The notes beneath the pieces are model-generated. The model was not told where the DNA came from. It ran no database searches and saw only the letters and a list, made by a program, of their open reading frames with translations. Source: Flavobacteriales bacterium (GTDB lineage: Bacteria > Bacteroidota > Bacteroidia > Flavobacteriales_D > Sanyastnellaceae). From it: 64,000 nt of DNA. Both the position numbers and the translations under genes were made by a program. Below, one piece after another: positions 34,632 through 44,205 of the stretch (the stretch's first letter is position 1; the number at the start of each line of letters is the position of its first letter). Location: positions 56,586-120,585 of the forward strand of contig CANFLZ010000001.1 in assembly GCA_947448135.1 (NCBI GenBank), in the 5' to 3' direction.

Positions 34632-35369
34632 ATGCAAAAATGCGATTTTAATGGGTCATATTTCTGGATATTCCTTTTGTTTTTTCCTGTTAGTATTTTG
34701 GCTCAGCCAGACTCCAAGGGAGAAAAAAAAAGTGAAAAAGTGTACGCTCCGAATTTTACAGTTTGGACACTCCGTGGCAAGCGAACTTTTGATGAGCGTT
34801 ACCACCAATTGAAATTGGAGACGAGTTTTGATTCCAAGTATAGTTGGTTTGCCAAACAAGATGCTCGGTATTTTGGTGGTAAATTGGGTATCAATATTCG
34901 TCGAGTAAATCGATTGGGCTATTCATTCTATAGCTTTTTAGGTCCGCAGTCTTATCGACCCATTTCCGGGTTTACCGAAGGCGTTTCTAAAACGGATGTA
35001 ATGAGTGTGTATCATGGTTGGTATGCGGAGCGGTCATTGATTATTTCCCCGAGAACAGAGTTGGTGGTGGGCGGAGCATATGGCAATGGAGTGGCCAATG
35101 TTACGGCATACAAAATTGATCATCCTCAGGAATCGAGTTTGTGGCGTTATCATTATGATTGTGCAGAGATGTATGTTCAAGGAACAATTCGCGCTACTTA
35201 TTTTATGACATTAACGGGAGGGGTTGGATACCGCTGGTGTGCAGGGAAATTGCCCAATGTGAATTTACCCAATTGGGTCAATGCTCCCTATGTCAATTTT
35301 TCTGTAGGGATGAGTTTTTTGAAAATGGTGGGAGGAATATTCAGTAAAAATATTCGGGAGGTTTATTAA
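34632..35369 (+). CDS. Predicted outer membrane or periplasmic beta-rich protein
   Basis: The 245-residue protein has an N-terminal hydrophobic export signal (FWIFLLFFPVSILAQ) and then alternating aromatic and polar residues typical of small outer membrane barrels (RLGYSFYSFLGP, LVVGGAYGNGVANV, MTLTGGVGYRW, PYVNFSVGMSFLK). No named family is recognised. Its stop is immediately followed by the ligA ATG (TAAATG). Confidence 0.6.
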   Translation: MQKCDFNGSYFWIFLLFFPVSILAQPDSKGEKKSEKVYAPNFTVWTLRGKRTFDERYHQLKLETSFDSKYSWFAKQDARYFGGKLGINIRRVNRLGYSFYSFLGPQSYRPISGFTEGVSKTDVMSVYHGWYAERSLIISPRTELVVGGAYGNGVANVTAYKIDHPQESSLWRYHYDCAEMYVQGTIRATYFMTLTGGVGYRWCAGKLPNVNLPNWVNAPYVNFSVGMSFLKMVGGIFSKNIREVY

Positions 35370-37421
35370 ATGTCAAGAGAGAGAGTATTGGAATTGCGGG
35401 CGTTGTTGCACGAGCACAATCATCGTTACTATGTGTTGAATCAACCCACGGTAAGTGATTTTGAATTTGATTCATGGATGCATGAATTGGAGGCATTGGA
35501 AGCTTTTTATCCGGATATGGCGGATGCAAATTCTCCAACTCATCGGGTGGGTTCGGATTTGAGTTCGAAGTTTGAAAAAGTAGAACACCAAAGGGTCATG
35601 CTGTCGTTGACCAATTCATATAGTGAGGAGGAAATTGCCGATTGGGTGAGTCGAATTGATGAGTCAGTTGGCGGAGTCATTGAATATGTGCTGGAGTTGA
35701 AGTACGATGGTGTTGCCATTTCCTTGCACTACGAGCAAGGTAAGTTGGTAAGAGCGGTTACAAGAGGAGATGGCAAAGTAGGAGAGGATGTCACGCAAAA
35801 TGTGCGGACGATAAAAAATATTCCATTGCAATTGCAAGGGGATTACCCTCCAGATTTTGAGATACGTGGAGAAATATTTTTGCCAAGAGAAGCTTTTGAC
35901 CGAATGAACGAGGAGCGCTTGGAGAAAGGTTTAGAGGCTTATGCCAATCCTCGCAATACAGCTTCTGGAACATTAAAGCAATTGGATAGCCGTGAAGTGG
36001 CCAAACGTCCACTCAAAGCAATGATGTATTTTGTTTTGGGAGAAAATGGGATGGCGGAAACGCATTCTGCGCGAGTAGAACAAGCGAGATCATGGGGATT
36101 TGAAGTGCCATCTTTTGATAAGCGAATGATTGCATGCACCCACGAGATTGCTGATATGATGGCGTTTATTCAATACTGGGATAAGGCGAGGAAAGACTTG
36201 TCTTTTGATATTGATGGTATTGTCTTAAAAGTAAACAAGATCGCGTTGTGGGATGAATTGGGAATGACAGCCAAAAGTCCGAGATGGGCAACCGCTTACA
36301 AGTTTAAAGCGGAGAAAGTTTCCACTCAATTGTATCAGATCACCTACCAAGTGGGAAGAACAGGTGCTATCACTCCGGTAGCCAATTTAGCCCCCGTTTT
36401 GTTGGCTGGTACAATCGTAAAGCGTGCTTCTCTTCATAATGCCGATCAGATTTTAAAATTTGATATCCGAGAAGGAGATCATGTATGGGTGGAAAAGGGA
36501 GGCGAGATTATTCCGAAAATTGTCGGCGTGGATCAACGATTTCCAAGGGGCAGCGCAGAACCACATCAGTATATCGGAAATTGTCCAATATGCAAAACGG
36601 AATTGATTCGATTGGAAGGCGAGGCGCAGCATTATTGTCCCAATCGTGATCATTGTTCCCCGCAGCAAATTGGAAAGTTGGAACATTTTGTTTCTAGAAA
36701 AGCCATGAATTTAGAAGGCTGGGGAGTAGAGACTTTAACAGCCTTATATCAAAATGGATTGGTTTCCAATGTTGCAGATTTATACGAATTGCCATTGAAT
36801 GAAATGGTAGGATTTGAATATTGGGTGGAAGATGAAGTAACCGGAGAAAAGAGAAGACGATCGTTGCAACAAAAGACAATTGACAATTTGCGGTTGGCAT
36901 TGGAAAATAGCAAGCAAGTGCCTTTTGAGCGAGTCTTATTTGCTCTGGGTATTCGTCATGTTGGAGAGACTGTGGCCAAACGATTGGCAAAAGCTTTTCC
37001 GTCCATAGACCTTGTTCGAATGGCCACTTCTGAAGAGTTGTTGGCGGTTGAGGATATCGGTCAGAAAATTGCGGAATCATTGAAGCTTTATTTTTCAATC
37101 GATGAGAACTTGGTGATTATCGAAAAACTAAAAGTGGCGGGATTACAGATGGAAGGTGTCGCTCAAGCTACTTCCAATCATGCACCAATATTACAAGGAA
37201 AGACCATCGTGGTAAGTGGTGTCTTTACTGAATTTACAAGGGATGGTATTAAAGCGGATGTGGAGAGTCGCGGTGGAAAGGTGAGTGGCAGTATTTCTTC
37301 CAAAACAACCTTTGTGTTGGCAGGAGCAGATATGGGCCCGTCAAAATTGCAGAAGGCTAAAGATTTGAATATTCCCGTTATGACCGAGGCCGATTATTTA
37401 ATCTTGATCTCTGAAAAATGA
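35370..37421 (+). CDS. ligA: NAD+-dependent DNA ligase
   Basis: LigA seals nicks using NAD+. Residues 1-60 are domain Ia (HNHRYYVLNQPTVSDFEFD), the adenylated Lys is in LELKYDGVA (about 112), followed by the OB fold, a four-Cys zinc finger (CPIC...CPNRDHC, about 405-430), HhH repeats (VEDIGQKIAES) and a BRCT domain (about 605-683: GKTIVVSGVFTEF). The length of 683 is normal. Its stop overlaps the next ATG by 4 bp. Confidence 0.97.
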   Translation: MSRERVLELRALLHEHNHRYYVLNQPTVSDFEFDSWMHELEALEAFYPDMADANSPTHRVGSDLSSKFEKVEHQRVMLSLTNSYSEEEIADWVSRIDESVGGVIEYVLELKYDGVAISLHYEQGKLVRAVTRGDGKVGEDVTQNVRTIKNIPLQLQGDYPPDFEIRGEIFLPREAFDRMNEERLEKGLEAYANPRNTASGTLKQLDSREVAKRPLKAMMYFVLGENGMAETHSARVEQARSWGFEVPSFDKRMIACTHEIADMMAFIQYWDKARKDLSFDIDGIVLKVNKIALWDELGMTAKSPRWATAYKFKAEKVSTQLYQITYQVGRTGAITPVANLAPVLLAGTIVKRASLHNADQILKFDIREGDHVWVEKGGEIIPKIVGVDQRFPRGSAEPHQYIGNCPICKTELIRLEGEAQHYCPNRDHCSPQQIGKLEHFVSRKAMNLEGWGVETLTALYQNGLVSNVADLYELPLNEMVGFEYWVEDEVTGEKRRRSLQQKTIDNLRLALENSKQVPFERVLFALGIRHVGETVAKRLAKAFPSIDLVRMATSEELLAVEDIGQKIAESLKLYFSIDENLVIIEKLKVAGLQMEGVAQATSNHAPILQGKTIVVSGVFTEFTRDGIKADVESRGGKVSGSISSKTTFVLAGADMGPSKLQKAKDLNIPVMTEADYLILISEK

Positions 37422-38329
37422 AGTTGCAATATCACAAAGGAAAGAATTTCGGTGATGAGTTGAACCCATTGATTTGGAATCATTTTTTGCCCGGCTATTT
37501 CAATGGGCATGATGAAGTGAATTTTTTGGGTATCGGTTCAATTTTGGGATTTGGCAATAAGTACTCAGGGAAGAAGATTGTTTTGTCTTCAGGATTCGGT
37601 GATGGAGCACAATCGACCTATGGTCGTTTACCCCAGGATCATCAAGATTACGATTTTATTTGCGTTCGTGGACCTTTGACTGCTCAGCTTTTGAATTTGT
37701 CTGATAAGCAATGGGTGACCGATGGTGCGATTTTACTGGCTGACATGCAGTTGTCTTTTAGACCTGACCCAAAACATATTTCCTTTATGCCGCACGTGGG
37801 AAGTATGGTGTTTTATGACCATCAAAAAATGTGTCAAGAATTGGGTTGGAATTTCATTGATCCAACTTCTGGAATTGATGAGGTGATCTATCAAATGAGT
37901 CAGTCTAAGTTGTTGGTGACAGAAGCCATGCATGGAGCAATTGTTGCCGATACATTTCGAATTCCATGGATACCTTATGTGGGATACAAAACCATTAATG
38001 CATTCAAGTGGCAAGATTGGTGTGCATCCATGCAACTGAAGTATGAACCATTGATTTTAAAACCTTATTTTTCTGAAGTGAAATCGAAAGAATTGCTTGC
38101 AGAGAAATTGAATGCAAAAGGGTTGTCGATTCTGTTGCCATTGATTTCCCCAATATTGAAGTTGGTCATGAATAGAAATTGGAAATACAACATGCGAAAA
38201 CTAAAAAGCCTTGAAACGCTTGGATCAGGTCAATTAAGTCGTGATGAGATTTTCGATGATCGTTTAAAAGCCATGAAAGAAAAAATAGTAGAGTTTAAAA
38301 GAATATATCCAATAGAAAATTATGGTTGA
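37418..38329 (+). CDS. Polysaccharide pyruvyl transferase family protein
   Basis: The 303-residue protein has the family opening NFGDELNPLIW (about 10-20), FICVRGPLTAQLL (about 85) and a late SKLLVTEAMHGAIVADTFRIPW (outline; about 165-185) that matches the conserved H-G-x-I-x-A signature. Family members add pyruvate ketals to surface sugars or act as GT-B glycosyltransferases. It is coupled by 4-bp and 8-bp overlaps between ligA and mazG, away from any capsule locus, so its acceptor is unknown. Confidence 0.85.
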   Translation: MKLQYHKGKNFGDELNPLIWNHFLPGYFNGHDEVNFLGIGSILGFGNKYSGKKIVLSSGFGDGAQSTYGRLPQDHQDYDFICVRGPLTAQLLNLSDKQWVTDGAILLADMQLSFRPDPKHISFMPHVGSMVFYDHQKMCQELGWNFIDPTSGIDEVIYQMSQSKLLVTEAMHGAIVADTFRIPWIPYVGYKTINAFKWQDWCASMQLKYEPLILKPYFSEVKSKELLAEKLNAKGLSILLPLISPILKLVMNRNWKYNMRKLKSLETLGSGQLSRDEIFDDRLKAMKEKIVEFKRIYPIENYG

Positions 38330-39110
38330 GGTTAGCAATAGGCAGAATAAATTAGAAGCATTCGGAAGATTGCTTCAGGTGATGGAAGATTTGAGAGCGG
38401 GATGTCCTTGGGACATGAAGCAGACATGGGAAAGCTTACGACATTTGACCATTGAGGAAGTGTATGAGTTGGGAGATGCAATATTGGACAATGATGCAGA
38501 GGAGATAAAAAAGGAAATCGGCGATATATTCCTTCACTTGGTATTTTACGCTAAAATAGGTGAAGAGAAAAAGGCTTTTGATGTGGCGGATGTTTTGAAT
38601 TCTATTTGCGAAAAATTAATACACCGTCATCCACACATTTATGGTGATGTGAAAGTTCAAGATGAGGATGAGGTTAAGGCCAATTGGGAGCGCTTGAAAT
38701 TAAAGGAGGGAAAGAAGAGTGTATTGGAAGGCGTTCCTGGATCATTGCCAGCAATGGTGAAGGCCCAGCGCATTCAAGAGAAGGCGAGAGGTGTCGGATT
38801 CGATTGGGAGAATAGTCAGCAGGTTTGGGAAAAGGTGAAAGAAGAGATTAATGAGTTTCAAGAGGCCTGCGAAACCAAGTCGGAATCGGAGCAAATGGAA
38901 GAGTTGGGAGATGTTTTGTTTTCGTTAATCAATTACGCACGATTTAAAAATTTGAATCCAGAGGAGGCTTTGGAACGAACCAATAAAAAGTTCATAGCGC
39001 GATTTCAATATTTGGAATCGAGTATTGCCAAAGAGGGGAAGAACTGGGATGATCTTGATCTGACTGAAATGGATGTGTATTGGAATGAGGCAAAGAAATT
39101 GGGGCTATGA
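38322..39110 (+). CDS. mazG: Nucleoside triphosphate pyrophosphohydrolase MazG
   Basis: MazG hydrolyses (d)NTPs to monophosphates and diphosphate, cleaning the nucleotide pool. The 262-residue protein has two MazG domains; the first shows CPWDMKQTWESLRHLTIEE and EIGDIFLHLVF with the metal-binding Glu/Asp set, the second EELGDVLFSLINYAR (about 200). The ATG lies 8 bp inside the pyruvyl transferase gene. Confidence 0.94.
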   Translation: MVEVSNRQNKLEAFGRLLQVMEDLRAGCPWDMKQTWESLRHLTIEEVYELGDAILDNDAEEIKKEIGDIFLHLVFYAKIGEEKKAFDVADVLNSICEKLIHRHPHIYGDVKVQDEDEVKANWERLKLKEGKKSVLEGVPGSLPAMVKAQRIQEKARGVGFDWENSQQVWEKVKEEINEFQEACETKSESEQMEELGDVLFSLINYARFKNLNPEEALERTNKKFIARFQYLESSIAKEGKNWDDLDLTEMDVYWNEAKKLGL

Positions 39111-39118
39111 TTGGTTCG

Positions 39119-39763
39119 TTAATTTCGTAATTCAAACAGCGCGATACCACCTTGAACGCGCCAATCAACAATTTCCCAGCGGATTAATTTAGCCAATATT
39201 TTTTGTAACGGTTGTCTTTTGATTTTGGTGATTTTACACAATTGAGAAAGTGTATTCTCACCAGACTGAAGAGCCGATAAGAGCGATTGTTCTTTTTCTG
39301 AATAAAAGAATTTTTCAGGTCTTTCACTTTCATCAATTCGCCATACATCGAGCATTACGGCAGGAGCGAGGATGTTTTGGTCGTGGTCTCTTAAAAATGC
39401 AGATCGATTTTCAGGCTCCCATTCTGCAAGTACAGGTTTGTTGATTGCTTCTGAAACGTTGACCTCAAGAATGGTTTTTTCGTCTACTTTCCAAGACTGA
39501 AAAGTAAGTTGAACAGGCGGAAAACAGTATCTCTCCGCAGCGTAAACCATCATGTGGTATTCTTCTTCAGGTTTGATTCCAGCCACGACGCCATTGTCTT
39601 TTACACCAATCAACAATTTCCCACCAATAGTATTGCTGAACGCACTGATGGTCTTGGATATTTTACGCGCATCGTCAATTCTCAATTTGAAGTCCTGCTG
39701 AAAGTGTTCCCCTTCAGCAATCCACTTCAGCACATATGGAACTGTAGAGAAACGATTTTTCAT
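39119..39763 (-). CDS. AlbA_2/Schlafen-like putative DNA-binding protein
   Basis: The 214-residue protein has the AlbA_2 (Schlafen-type) fold signature: FKLRIDDARKISKTISAFSN, GGKLLIGVKDNGVVAGI (about 45-65), and a C-terminal winged helix (ENTLSQLCKITKIKRQPLQKI, outline). Such proteins are often annotated as ATP-binding or transcription regulators. Its ATG directly follows the stop of the receiver-phosphatase gene, so it is the last gene of the kinase operon. Its target is unknown. Confidence 0.7.
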   Translation of the reverse strand: MKNRFSTVPYVLKWIAEGEHFQQDFKLRIDDARKISKTISAFSNTIGGKLLIGVKDNGVVAGIKPEEEYHMMVYAAERYCFPPVQLTFQSWKVDEKTILEVNVSEAINKPVLAEWEPENRSAFLRDHDQNILAPAVMLDVWRIDESERPEKFFYSEKEQSLLSALQSGENTLSQLCKITKIKRQPLQKILAKLIRWEIVDWRVQGGIALFELRN

Positions 39764-41023
39764 TTACAATTTCAAAGACAAAATGGTGATATCGTCTATT
39801 TGTTCTTGAGAGCCGATAAAATCTTTGATTTTCTTGGACAAGTAATTTGGGCCATTATCAAAGAAATTTTCTTCTGATAGCCAAGTTTTTAAACCTGACC
39901 ATTTCAAGCGCTTGTTGTTGACACCTCCCATTATATCCAATAAACCATCTGAGAATAATATGATGCGCTTTCCTGAAGCCGGGATAAATCCGTTTTCAAT
40001 TTCTTGATCAAACTCGAGCATTCTAAAAAAGCCTTTGCTTTTGCAAATCATTTCTATTTCTCGGTTGCATTCTATGGCAATATTGGAATTGAAATTGGCG
40101 TATCGAATTTCTTTGGTTTCAAGGTTGATTTTTAAAACACAAAAATCGACACCAATGCTCTCAAGGATATCTGCTTTGTCTAAAGTGACTTTGTTCTTTA
40201 GACCATTGATGATTTCCTTTGCTGCCATGGTGACATCGAGATTTTGTTGGTGGCTTAGGATGTATGTTTTTGCGATGTCAATTACTAGGACGGACAGTAA
40301 TGCTCCTGCCAAGCCATGCCCTGTGCAATCTCCTTGGATTAAAAATGCTTCTTTTTCATTTCTATGGACCCAATGAAAGTCTCCACTGATAACCTTGAGT
40401 GGCGATTCGTACAGGTAGGTTTCCGGTATTTCTGGTTTCAATTGCTCGAGTGAAGGAACAAAAGCAGATTGAATGAGCTTTGCGTACTCCAGGCCTTGCA
40501 TGAGCTCGAGATTTTTTTGTCCCAACTCAGCTGTTCTAATTTGCACTTGATTTTGAAGATCTTCGTTCAGCGCTCTTAGTTCAGCCTCCTGTGATTCTAA
40601 TCTTCTTTCCGTATCATAAGCGTGGATTGCCTCGAGAATCGTTAATTCTAAGTCCTTTGGATACCAGGGTTTTTCTATGAAATGAAAAAGGCCTGTGTTA
40701 TTGATTACCTCCGCGACCGCTTTAACGTCGGCTTGCCCAGTGAGCATGATTTTTTTACACTTCGGGGCGATGTTGCTAATTTGTATCAAAAGGTCACTTC
40801 CTTTCATAGGGTACATCAAATAGTCACTGATGATCAAAACCAATTCAGATCCAGATGAAATTACATTGTTGCACTCCTCTAACGCAGATTGTGGATTGTC
40901 TACAGCAATCAATTCGATGTCTTTAGGAAGAAATCTTTTTAAATGATTGATCAAAACGTTCAGGATAATGGTGTCATCATCCACAGCAATCATATAACGA
41001 TTGTTTTTGGGATAGATGCTCAT
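39764..41023 (-). CDS. Response regulator with SpoIIE-type PP2C phosphatase output
   Basis: The 419-residue protein has a receiver domain (about 10-125; phospho-acceptor Asp67 in LIISDYLM, Lys in FIEKPW), a coiled-coil linker (about 130-180: RLESQEAELRALNEDLQ) and a SpoIIE/PP2C Ser/Thr phosphatase domain (about 210-419) with metal-binding Asp residues in SGDFHW, QGDCTGHG, LFSDGLLD and IDDITILS. Its ATG overlaps the histidine kinase gene by 4 bp, so the kinase is its likely partner. Such RsbU/RssB-like proteins usually act on anti-sigma antagonists, which are not encoded here. Confidence 0.88.
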   Translation of the reverse strand: MSIYPKNNRYMIAVDDDTIILNVLINHLKRFLPKDIELIAVDNPQSALEECNNVISSGSELVLIISDYLMYPMKGSDLLIQISNIAPKCKKIMLTGQADVKAVAEVINNTGLFHFIEKPWYPKDLELTILEAIHAYDTERRLESQEAELRALNEDLQNQVQIRTAELGQKNLELMQGLEYAKLIQSAFVPSLEQLKPEIPETYLYESPLKVISGDFHWVHRNEKEAFLIQGDCTGHGLAGALLSVLVIDIAKTYILSHQQNLDVTMAAKEIINGLKNKVTLDKADILESIGVDFCVLKINLETKEIRYANFNSNIAIECNREIEMICKSKGFFRMLEFDQEIENGFIPASGKRIILFSDGLLDIMGGVNNKRLKWSGLKTWLSEENFFDNGPNYLSKKIKDFIGSQEQIDDITILSLKL

Positions 41024-43548
41024 TGTTCCTGAAGGTATTTAGACATTTGCTCAATTCCTTCGCGCATGTGATAGACCATATTGAGTCCTATTTCAGGAGC
41101 CTTATCAGTCATTTTTTCGTCAATAATATGGACTCTAAAATCTTCTAACAAAGCCAACGTTTCATCCATACCCATATTGTGAAGGTTTGGTCTTAATTCG
41201 TGTAACTTGGCCCTAATAATGGAAATATCGTTGTTGTTAATGCCATTTTCTAATGTATCTGCAATTTTATTTCCTTCTCTAACAAAAAGATGCACAATCG
41301 AATTAACAATTTCAATATCATCTCCCACTAAATCTTTGATTCTATCCAATTGAAAAAGCTTGTTATTTTTTGATTTGGATTGGCCATTCGCGATTTCAAT
41401 GGAAGGAGTTTCTTTTTTACCAAAGCGGGCGAGTACATTTAAAATCTCTTCTTCTTTGAAAGGTTTGATTAGGTAATCATTCATTCCAGCCTTCTCACAT
41501 TTTAATTTTTCAGACTGTTGAGCATTCGCCGTTAAAGCAACAATTGGTGTGGTAAGATTCTTTGAACGCATAATACTGCACACTTCAATTCCATCTATAG
41601 TTGGCATTTGAATGTCCATCAAGATCAAGTCAAACTTCGATTTGTCGACAATTTCTAATGCTTGCAAGCCATCTACGGCTTCTGTCACGATTACATTGAA
41701 GCGGGTAAGAAAGGCACGCGCTACAGCTCTGTTCAGGGCATTGTCTTCTACAACAAGTACAGACATGTTTTTAATTTCATCTGTATAATTTGAGAAATCA
41801 GATTTAGTCGAAGTGAGAAGAGAAGAGCAGGGTGTTAAAGGAATCTGAATGGTGACAGTAGTTCCAACGTGTTTTTGACTATGAATATTGACGGTTCCTC
41901 CCATCATTTCTATGAGGGATTTGGTGATGCTCAAACCCAAACCTGATCCGCCATATTTTCTAGAGATGGTTTCATCCGCTTGAGAGAATTTATCAAAAAC
42001 ACGATTTAAAAAAACAGGATCCATCCCTACGCCAGTGTCTTGAATGATCAATTCCATTACGGTTGTTTCATCATTCAATGACCGAGTGCTTAAGGTTAAA
42101 TCAATTTTTCCCAGTGGAGTGAATTTGGAAGCGTTGCTTAATATGTTGAGTAAACATTGCTGAATCCTATTGGGGTCTCCAAAGTAGGTTTCATTTTCTT
42201 TTGTATGACAATGGAACTCAAAATCTAGTTTCTTTTCTCGAATGCGATCGCTGATTAACAAAACAGCATTTTTTGCTACCTCCGTCGGATGGAAAGCAAT
42301 GTTTTCTAAACTTAATTTTCCGGCTTCTAATTTGGAATAATCGAGAACATCATTGATGATATTCAACAGCGCTTCGCTAGCGATATCGGCGATATTGATA
42401 AATTCTTTTTGATCAGGGGTTGTTGCTATTACTTTCAACTCTCTGATCATACCCACAATTGCATTCAGTGGGGTTCTGATTTCATGCGACATATTGGCCA
42501 AGAATTGTGTTTTGAATTCCGCCAGTGCCTCAGCCTTATTTTTATCTCTAGTTAAATTGTTTTCCAGTTCTTTCTGCTTGGTAATGTCCCAGTGAATGCC
42601 AATCGAACCACGCTCATTTCCCGACTCATCCAAATTGGGCGCTCCACTAATGAGCCACCATTTTAATTCGCCTTTTTTTGTTCTGACATTGAGTTCGTAA
42701 GCATCGGAATAGCCATCTTGCCTGCGTGAGTTGATGCTTTTCATCAATTCACGATTTTCATCATTCAACAATAATTCTCCTGCATCTCTCCCCAGTAATT
42801 CACTCATGGTATATCCACTCATTTTGCAAAAACTGGAATTGGCTTTCATGATCTTACCATTGTCATCCACTTCTAGCAAACCCAAATTGAAGTTGTCAAT
42901 GATTCGGTTGAATTTTTTTTCTTGGACGTTTAATTGAAGTCCAATTTCATCCGTTGATGCATGGTTTTCTAGAGCGAAAAAACGGTAATTGAAACCGTTT
43001 TGGGACACTGGAAAAGTATCTAAAGTACATTTCTTTTGAGACGAGCAGTCAATAGGTTCACGAATAAAAATCTCGTTGTTCGCGAAAGCATATTGACAGA
43101 CATTGATCAAAGATTCTAACTGATAGACACCTTCGAATACTTGTTTCATAGGTTGTAGAAACCATGAGGCTGAGTCAGCAAGAACCGGTAAATTTGGAAA
43201 TCTTTCGTTGTGATAATACAAGACGTCACCACTCTGAGTTGCCAATAGACAAGCAAAATTGTCGATGCGAGAATTCAAGTTGGTCAGATGTGGAATCAAA
43301 ATAACATGCAGGTTCCCATTTTGAATTTTATAACAAGCTAAAAATGGTTCACCATTTACGCGACACTCCTCTTCGCCACAGCCATTTTTGATCCAGGTTT
43401 GCAGATAATGTTGTATCCATTGACCGATGCTGCCTTGATTGATCGCAATTTGATCAAAATTCAAATCAACAACATCGGAGCCTATCCCAATCTCTAGATA
43501 ATAAGGCTTAGCTAATCCGTGAGGGGTATTTAATGAAATAAAAATCAA
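41020..43548 (-). CDS. Hybrid histidine kinase: PAS, HisKA, HATPase, receiver and Hpt domains; no ATG start
   Basis: The 842-residue frame has an N-terminal region of unknown fold (1-205), a PAS domain (about 210-330), HisKA with phospho-accepting His in MSHEIRTPLN (about 355), HATPase_c (NLLSNASKF, DTGVGMD, GGSGLGLSI), a receiver (VLVVEDNALNR, Asp in LILMDIQMP, about 655) and an Hpt domain with KLHELRPNLHNMG (about 800). No membrane helix is seen, so sensing is cytoplasmic. The frame has no ATG before about residue 130; TTG 43548 is the best start and a stop lies about 35 bases upstream. It is coupled to the receiver-phosphatase gene. Confidence 0.88.
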   Translation of the reverse strand: MIFISLNTPHGLAKPYYLEIGIGSDVVDLNFDQIAINQGSIGQWIQHYLQTWIKNGCGEEECRVNGEPFLACYKIQNGNLHVILIPHLTNLNSRIDNFACLLATQSGDVLYYHNERFPNLPVLADSASWFLQPMKQVFEGVYQLESLINVCQYAFANNEIFIREPIDCSSQKKCTLDTFPVSQNGFNYRFFALENHASTDEIGLQLNVQEKKFNRIIDNFNLGLLEVDDNGKIMKANSSFCKMSGYTMSELLGRDAGELLLNDENRELMKSINSRRQDGYSDAYELNVRTKKGELKWWLISGAPNLDESGNERGSIGIHWDITKQKELENNLTRDKNKAEALAEFKTQFLANMSHEIRTPLNAIVGMIRELKVIATTPDQKEFINIADIASEALLNIINDVLDYSKLEAGKLSLENIAFHPTEVAKNAVLLISDRIREKKLDFEFHCHTKENETYFGDPNRIQQCLLNILSNASKFTPLGKIDLTLSTRSLNDETTVMELIIQDTGVGMDPVFLNRVFDKFSQADETISRKYGGSGLGLSITKSLIEMMGGTVNIHSQKHVGTTVTIQIPLTPCSSLLTSTKSDFSNYTDEIKNMSVLVVEDNALNRAVARAFLTRFNVIVTEAVDGLQALEIVDKSKFDLILMDIQMPTIDGIEVCSIMRSKNLTTPIVALTANAQQSEKLKCEKAGMNDYLIKPFKEEEILNVLARFGKKETPSIEIANGQSKSKNNKLFQLDRIKDLVGDDIEIVNSIVHLFVREGNKIADTLENGINNNDISIIRAKLHELRPNLHNMGMDETLALLEDFRVHIIDEKMTDKAPEIGLNMVYHMREGIEQMSKYLQEQ

Positions 43549-43601
43549 TGATATCGAATTATTACCGCTAAATGTAATTCAAAAACGAATGTAATTTTGA
43601 A

Positions 43602-44174
43602 TTAATGCAAGAGGTTTGTCAATTCTGCATCTAATGGCTTCACGCTGCTTCCAAAATGCTTTAACCATGCACCTTCTGGTGAGATTAATATTTTATTGAA
43701 GTTCCAAGAAATATCGGCATCAGAAACACCATTGATACTTTTTTTAGTCAACCATTGGTAGACAGGGTGTTGGTTTTTTCCTTTGACATCAATCTTTTCG
43801 GAAATAGGAAATGTTACACCGTAATTTTTGGAGCAGAAAGTAGCGATTTCCTCTGCATTTCCTGGTTCTTGACCCAAAAATTGGTTGCAGGGAAATCCGA
43901 TGATGACCAACTTGTCATTGTATTGCTCGTATAGTTTTTGTAGATCTTCGTATTGTGGCGTGTATCCACATTTTGAAGCAACATTCACACAAAGGATATA
44001 TTTTCCTTTGTAGTCACTGAAGGAAAGGGGTTTTCCATCCAGAGAATTGATTTGTAATTCGTAAAATGACATAGGGCTATTGGCGATTAATTTTTCAGGT
44101 TGTTGCCATCTGCTTCTGAAGCTGAACAAGGTGATGGCCAATAAAAAAATGACGAGGATGATTAATGTTTTCAT
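43602..44174 (-). CDS. Glutathione peroxidase-like thiol peroxidase
   Basis: The 190-residue protein (ATG 44174) has an N-terminal membrane anchor or signal (LIILVIFLLAITLFSF) and a thioredoxin-fold peroxidase domain: NVASKCGYTPQY with the peroxidatic Cys, IGFPCNQFLGQEPG and WNFNKILIS supplying Gln, Trp and Asn of the active site. Such Cys-type enzymes reduce peroxides, usually with thioredoxin. The frame continues upstream into the acetyltransferase gene but is not used. A weak inverted repeat follows the stop. Confidence 0.9.
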   Translation of the reverse strand: MKTLIILVIFLLAITLFSFRSRWQQPEKLIANSPMSFYELQINSLDGKPLSFSDYKGKYILCVNVASKCGYTPQYEDLQKLYEQYNDKLVIIGFPCNQFLGQEPGNAEEIATFCSKNYGVTFPISEKIDVKGKNQHPVYQWLTKKSINGVSDADISWNFNKILISPEGAWLKHFGSSVKPLDAELTNLLH

Positions 44175-44205
44175 ATAGGATAAACAGATTTTGATCGGAA
44201 AAAGT

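Noticed and set aside
43576..43603. Inverted repeat AATTCAAAA / TTTTGAATT between the peroxidase and kinase genes, considered as a terminator
   Set aside because: The stem is AT-only and no T run follows on the minus strand; it also overlaps the peroxidase stop codon.
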